Positions 37,841 through 39,364 of a stretch of 39,364 nucleotides of DNA are shown in pieces. Source of the stretch: a virus; IMG/VR virus record IMGVR_UViG_3300009103_000070, positions 1 through 39,364 of that record, one strand, 5' to 3'. Position 1 is the first letter of the stretch, and the number at the start of each line of letters is the position of its first letter. Below the pieces are notes generated by a model, which was not told where the DNA came from, ran no database searches, and was given only the letters and a program-made list of their open reading frames with translations. The translations under genes and the position numbers were made by a program.

Positions 37841-38224
37841 ATGTCAGAGTATTCAGAGTTAGAAATCGAGCACACCCTCAATGAGTTGTTGCCGCAGATC
37901 CAGGCGAAGGTCAATATAAATTATAGTCAACACGCCAGCCCACAGATTGTCATGGGTAAAACATTCCTTTCGGAATCCAACCCGCCCGTCCTGACGGTCC
38001 AAAAAGGTCGTGTGTATTATAAATTGATCCTCGAAAATCAAAATGATTTCGGTGGAAACTCGGCTTCCGTATACGGCTTCATCCGTCGAAAGGATGGCGC
38101 AATTTTCCGTGCAGCAACGTGGAAGCAGCCCGAGACACGAACCAAGTCAGCCATTCGTGGCCACATAACTGACGAATATTGCATTGACTACTTCACGGCA
38201 TACGGTGTAACCTATGCGATATGA
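37841..38224 (+). CDS. conserved phage protein of unknown function
   Basis: A 127-residue protein. SASVYGFIRRKDGAIFRAATWKQPETRTKSAIRGHIT, ending in an aromatic YFTAYGVTYAI, is a pattern I recall from marine cyanophage-type genomes without known function. The N-terminal 50 residues are helical. It has its own promoter at 37781. It overlaps the next small gene by 11 nt. Confidence 0.6.
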   Translation: MSEYSELEIEHTLNELLPQIQAKVNINYSQHASPQIVMGKTFLSESNPPVLTVQKGRVYYKLILENQNDFGGNSASVYGFIRRKDGAIFRAATWKQPETRTKSAIRGHITDEYCIDYFTAYGVTYAI

Positions 38225-38378
38225 AACACAACAACTGATTCTCCAGCTTCTACGGGAAGAGCGAAGGAGGGCCGACCGCCCCGTCACTGCTTTCTACAGG
38301 AAGGAAATCGAGGATGCTCTTGAAGATTTTATAGCATTTGTCAATAAACACCCTGAAATCTTAACAAAAAGTTCTTGA
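38214..38378 (+). CDS. small helical protein
   Basis: A 54-residue open frame, MRYETQQLILQLLREERRRADRP followed by EIEDALEDFIAFVNKHPEIL. It overlaps the previous gene by 11 nt and its TGA lies in the first -35 box of the leader repeat. It is predicted as two helices, with no family recognised. The overlap suggests translational coupling, but no Shine-Dalgarno is visible at this start. Confidence 0.5.
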   Translation: MRYETQQLILQLLREERRRADRPVTAFYRKEIEDALEDFIAFVNKHPEILTKSS

Positions 38379-38454
38379 CATTCTCTTGACAATTTAGTTC
38401 TTGACGAGCACCGCGCCAGCGTGTATAATGTAGGTACAGAAAGCGGAGAACCCA
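38375..38454 (+). repeat. 80-bp leader repeat, copy 1 (triple -35 promoter)
   Basis: This stretch is about 80% identical, without gaps, to 39209-39288. It holds three -35-like boxes (TTGACA 38375, TTGACA 38386, TTGACG 38401), the exact core GCGCCAGCGTGTATAAT and a GGAG site near the end. It ends just before the start of the next gene. Confidence 0.8.
38401..38429 (+). promoter_or_regulatory. sigma70-type promoter in leader copy 1
   Basis: TTGACG (38401-38406) and TATAAT (38424-38429) with a 17-nt spacer. A TGTATAAT extended -10 form is present. GCGCCAGC between the boxes is identical in copy 2. This promoter should drive the gene at 38457. Confidence 0.82.
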
Positions 38455-38456
38455 CA

Positions 38457-38696
38457 TTGTTTAATCGGATAATTCAGAAAGGTGATAACGTAATCATTGA
38501 CCAATGGTGTTCCTGCTGTGGTGAAGTAGACGAGGAATGTAGCCCTCGCTTCTTCGTTATCGATGACCCGATTATGTCCAACCACCCACCACGCGGCGAC
38601 CTTTACATCCGCTGCGCTTGCTATGCTTCCGGCGATTCAGATTATGTAGCGGGCGACACTTACTTAAAAAGAACCATCGATCTAAGGAGAATATAA
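38457..38696 (+). CDS. small hypothetical protein with Cys cluster
   Basis: A 79-residue protein. A start at 38421 is impossible for a transcript from the promoter whose -10 lies there, so the TTG at 38457, placed like the ATG after leader copy 2, is chosen. It has WCSCCGEVDEECSPRFF and IRCACYA, a Cys-rich set that may bind zinc. No family is recognised. It ends TAATG with the next gene. Confidence 0.5.
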   Translation: MFNRIIQKGDNVIIDQWCSCCGEVDEECSPRFFVIDDPIMSNHPPRGDLYIRCACYASGDSDYVAGDTYLKRTIDLRRI

Positions 38697-38983
38697 TGCT
38701 GTACGTTGAAACTGAACCACTGAAATTGCCAGAGAATTTTATAACATTCAACCCCTACGAGGTCAGAGTCGGAGACATTATCGGCTCATTGTATAGGGCG
38801 AATGGCTATTACCCGGAGGATAGGGTTGCGAGAAAGTATCTAGTGCTGAAAATCGTTGGCCAAAACGCCTTTTGTGTCGCCATTTATGCTCACCGCCTAC
38901 CCGAACCCGGCTTTGCTCGATGGATTCCGCTAGACGAATTGCCAGTTGATATGTATATTATCGAGAAAAACAATGAAACTTGA
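38696..38983 (+). CDS. small hypothetical protein
   Basis: A 95-residue protein with VRVGDIIGSLYRANGYYPEDRVARKYLVLKIVG and FARWIPLDELPVDMYIIE. The VGDIIGS-type opening and the YLVLKI strand suggest an SH3-like fold. AAGGAG precedes the ATG, which overlaps the upstream TAA by one base. The next gene has a similar VGQIIS pattern, so the two may be diverged copies. Confidence 0.55.
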   Translation: MLYVETEPLKLPENFITFNPYEVRVGDIIGSLYRANGYYPEDRVARKYLVLKIVGQNAFCVAIYAHRLPEPGFARWIPLDELPVDMYIIEKNNET

Positions 38984-39212
38984 AGTAGGACAAATAATCT
39001 CGCATTGTTGCAGGTTCCCACCAGAGGAAGAAGAAGAGTTAGACCGTCACTTAATTTTATCTGTGGATGATGAGTGGTTGGAAACTTATGTTTTGTTTAC
39101 TTACTATGCCGACGTCGCTCACTGTGTGGGTGGAGTCAGCGATATACTTGTTTCAACTATCGACTCCGAAGAAGATACGCCGAACAATTTTTATTGGAAA
39201 ATAATCTCTTGA
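38973..39212 (+). CDS. small hypothetical protein, possible paralogue of its neighbour
   Basis: A 79-residue protein beginning MKLEVGQIISHCC, an acidic stretch and RHLILSVDDEWLETYVLF. The layout (VGQII, then a L-I-L-S strand) resembles the gene before it. The start at 38973 overlaps the upstream gene by 11 nt, with a weak ribosome site. Its TGA lies in the first -35 box of leader copy 2. Confidence 0.5.
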   Translation: MKLEVGQIISHCCRFPPEEEEELDRHLILSVDDEWLETYVLFTYYADVAHCVGGVSDILVSTIDSEEDTPNNFYWKIIS

Positions 39213-39288
39213 CATTTTCTTTACAACTTTTTAGTAGACAAGCAGCGCGCCAGCGTGTATAATATAGGTACACAAAGGGAGAAACCCA
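39209..39288 (+). repeat. 80-bp leader repeat, copy 2 (triple -35 promoter)
   Basis: The second copy of the leader aligns position by position with 38375-38454. The three box positions are kept (TTGACA 39209, TTTACA 39220, TAGACA 39235) although their bases vary. The core CGCGCCAGCGTGTATAAT is exact. GGGAG lies just before the ATG at 39288. Confidence 0.8.
39235..39263 (+). promoter_or_regulatory. sigma70-type promoter in leader copy 2
   Basis: TAGACA (39235-39240) and TATAAT (39258-39263) with a 17-nt spacer, matching the position of the promoter in copy 1. The -35 box is the weakest of those placed, so an upstream box could contribute. Confidence 0.72.
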
Positions 39289-39364
39289 TGAAAACCACCA
39301 GCACTCACACAACCGACTATTGGACCCTTACGCTAACCTCTGATATAAACGGAGGAATCGACAA
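39288..39364 (+). CDS. start of a small gene (partial at window end)
   Basis: ATG at 39288 follows GGGAGAAACCC at good spacing and reads MKTTSTHTTDYWTLTLTSDINGG before the window ends. About 25 codons are visible; Thr-rich start. No family can be assigned. The position after leader copy 2 is the reason for confidence that it is a real start. Confidence 0.6.
   Translation, partial: MKTTSTHTTDYWTLTLTSDINGGID

Noticed and set aside
1-39364. tRNA genes or CRISPR arrays
   Set aside because: I saw no cloverleaf-like block with a T-arm sequence and no regularly spaced direct repeats. Coding regions fill almost the whole window.

Overview
The window looks like part of a large tailed-phage genome (Caudoviricetes, T4-like in its replication genes), probably infecting a Gram-negative host and probably marine or environmental. 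Every supported gene lies on the + strand. Genes are packed with ATGA, TAATG and TAGTG overlaps. The window contains a T4-type recombination and replication set (gp32-like single-strand binding protein, UvsX-like recombinase, FEN/RNase H-type 5' nuclease, gp41-like helicase). I saw no ribosomal RNA, tRNA, CRISPR array or transposase. No major head or tail gene is evident, so this is mainly the early/middle replication and metabolism region, followed by small accessory genes.

Layout. 1-4.5 kb: single-strand binding protein, SlyD-like FKBP, UvsX, J-domain protein and 5' nuclease. 4.5-13.9 kb: helicase, adenosylcobalamin-dependent ribonucleotide reductase, GroES, several small proteins, a Rossmann protein, two large unknowns and a nucleotidyltransferase-like protein. 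13.8-18.5 kb: small proteins, an adenine/cytosine-N DNA methyltransferase and a C-family DNA polymerase (DnaE). 18.5-19.8 kb: PurA and a Smr-domain protein. 19.8-24.5 kb: a compact operon with a putative PD-(D/E)XK nuclease, a ParB-like protein, a second DNA methyltransferase, dUTPase and an IMP dehydrogenase without CBS domains. 24.6-30.7 kb: an acidic scaffold-like protein, a ClpP-like protease, a YkuD-like protein, a large PD-(D/E)XK-like protein, full-length GroEL and a holin-like protein. 30.7-37.8 kb: small accessory genes, including a metallopeptidase, cupin, Nudix hydrolase, three lipoproteins (one trypsin-like, one with a von Willebrand A domain) and a nucleotidyltransferase-fold protein. 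37.8 kb to the end: tiny genes behind strong promoters.

How it works together. The phage appears to bring its own replisome. It takes over the IMP branch point (PurA towards AMP, CBS-less IMPDH towards GMP), reduces ribonucleotides with a B12 enzyme and removes dUTP. It also carries an unusually complete protein-folding set (GroEL, GroES, J-domain, FKBP, ClpP-like). Two DNA methyltransferases plus a nuclease/ParB-like pair suggest DNA marking and possibly restriction.

Regulation. Eleven sigma70-like promoters can be placed by eye, ten of them with an exact 17-nt spacer. In six of them, or seven if an extra upstream box at 38375 is counted, the -35 TTGACA overlaps the TGA stop codon of the upstream gene. 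Two related hairpin terminators bracket the FKBP gene. An 80-bp leader carrying three -35-like boxes is duplicated near the right end.

Limits: all family calls rest on motif recognition by eye. Host identity and the functions of most small genes are inference.
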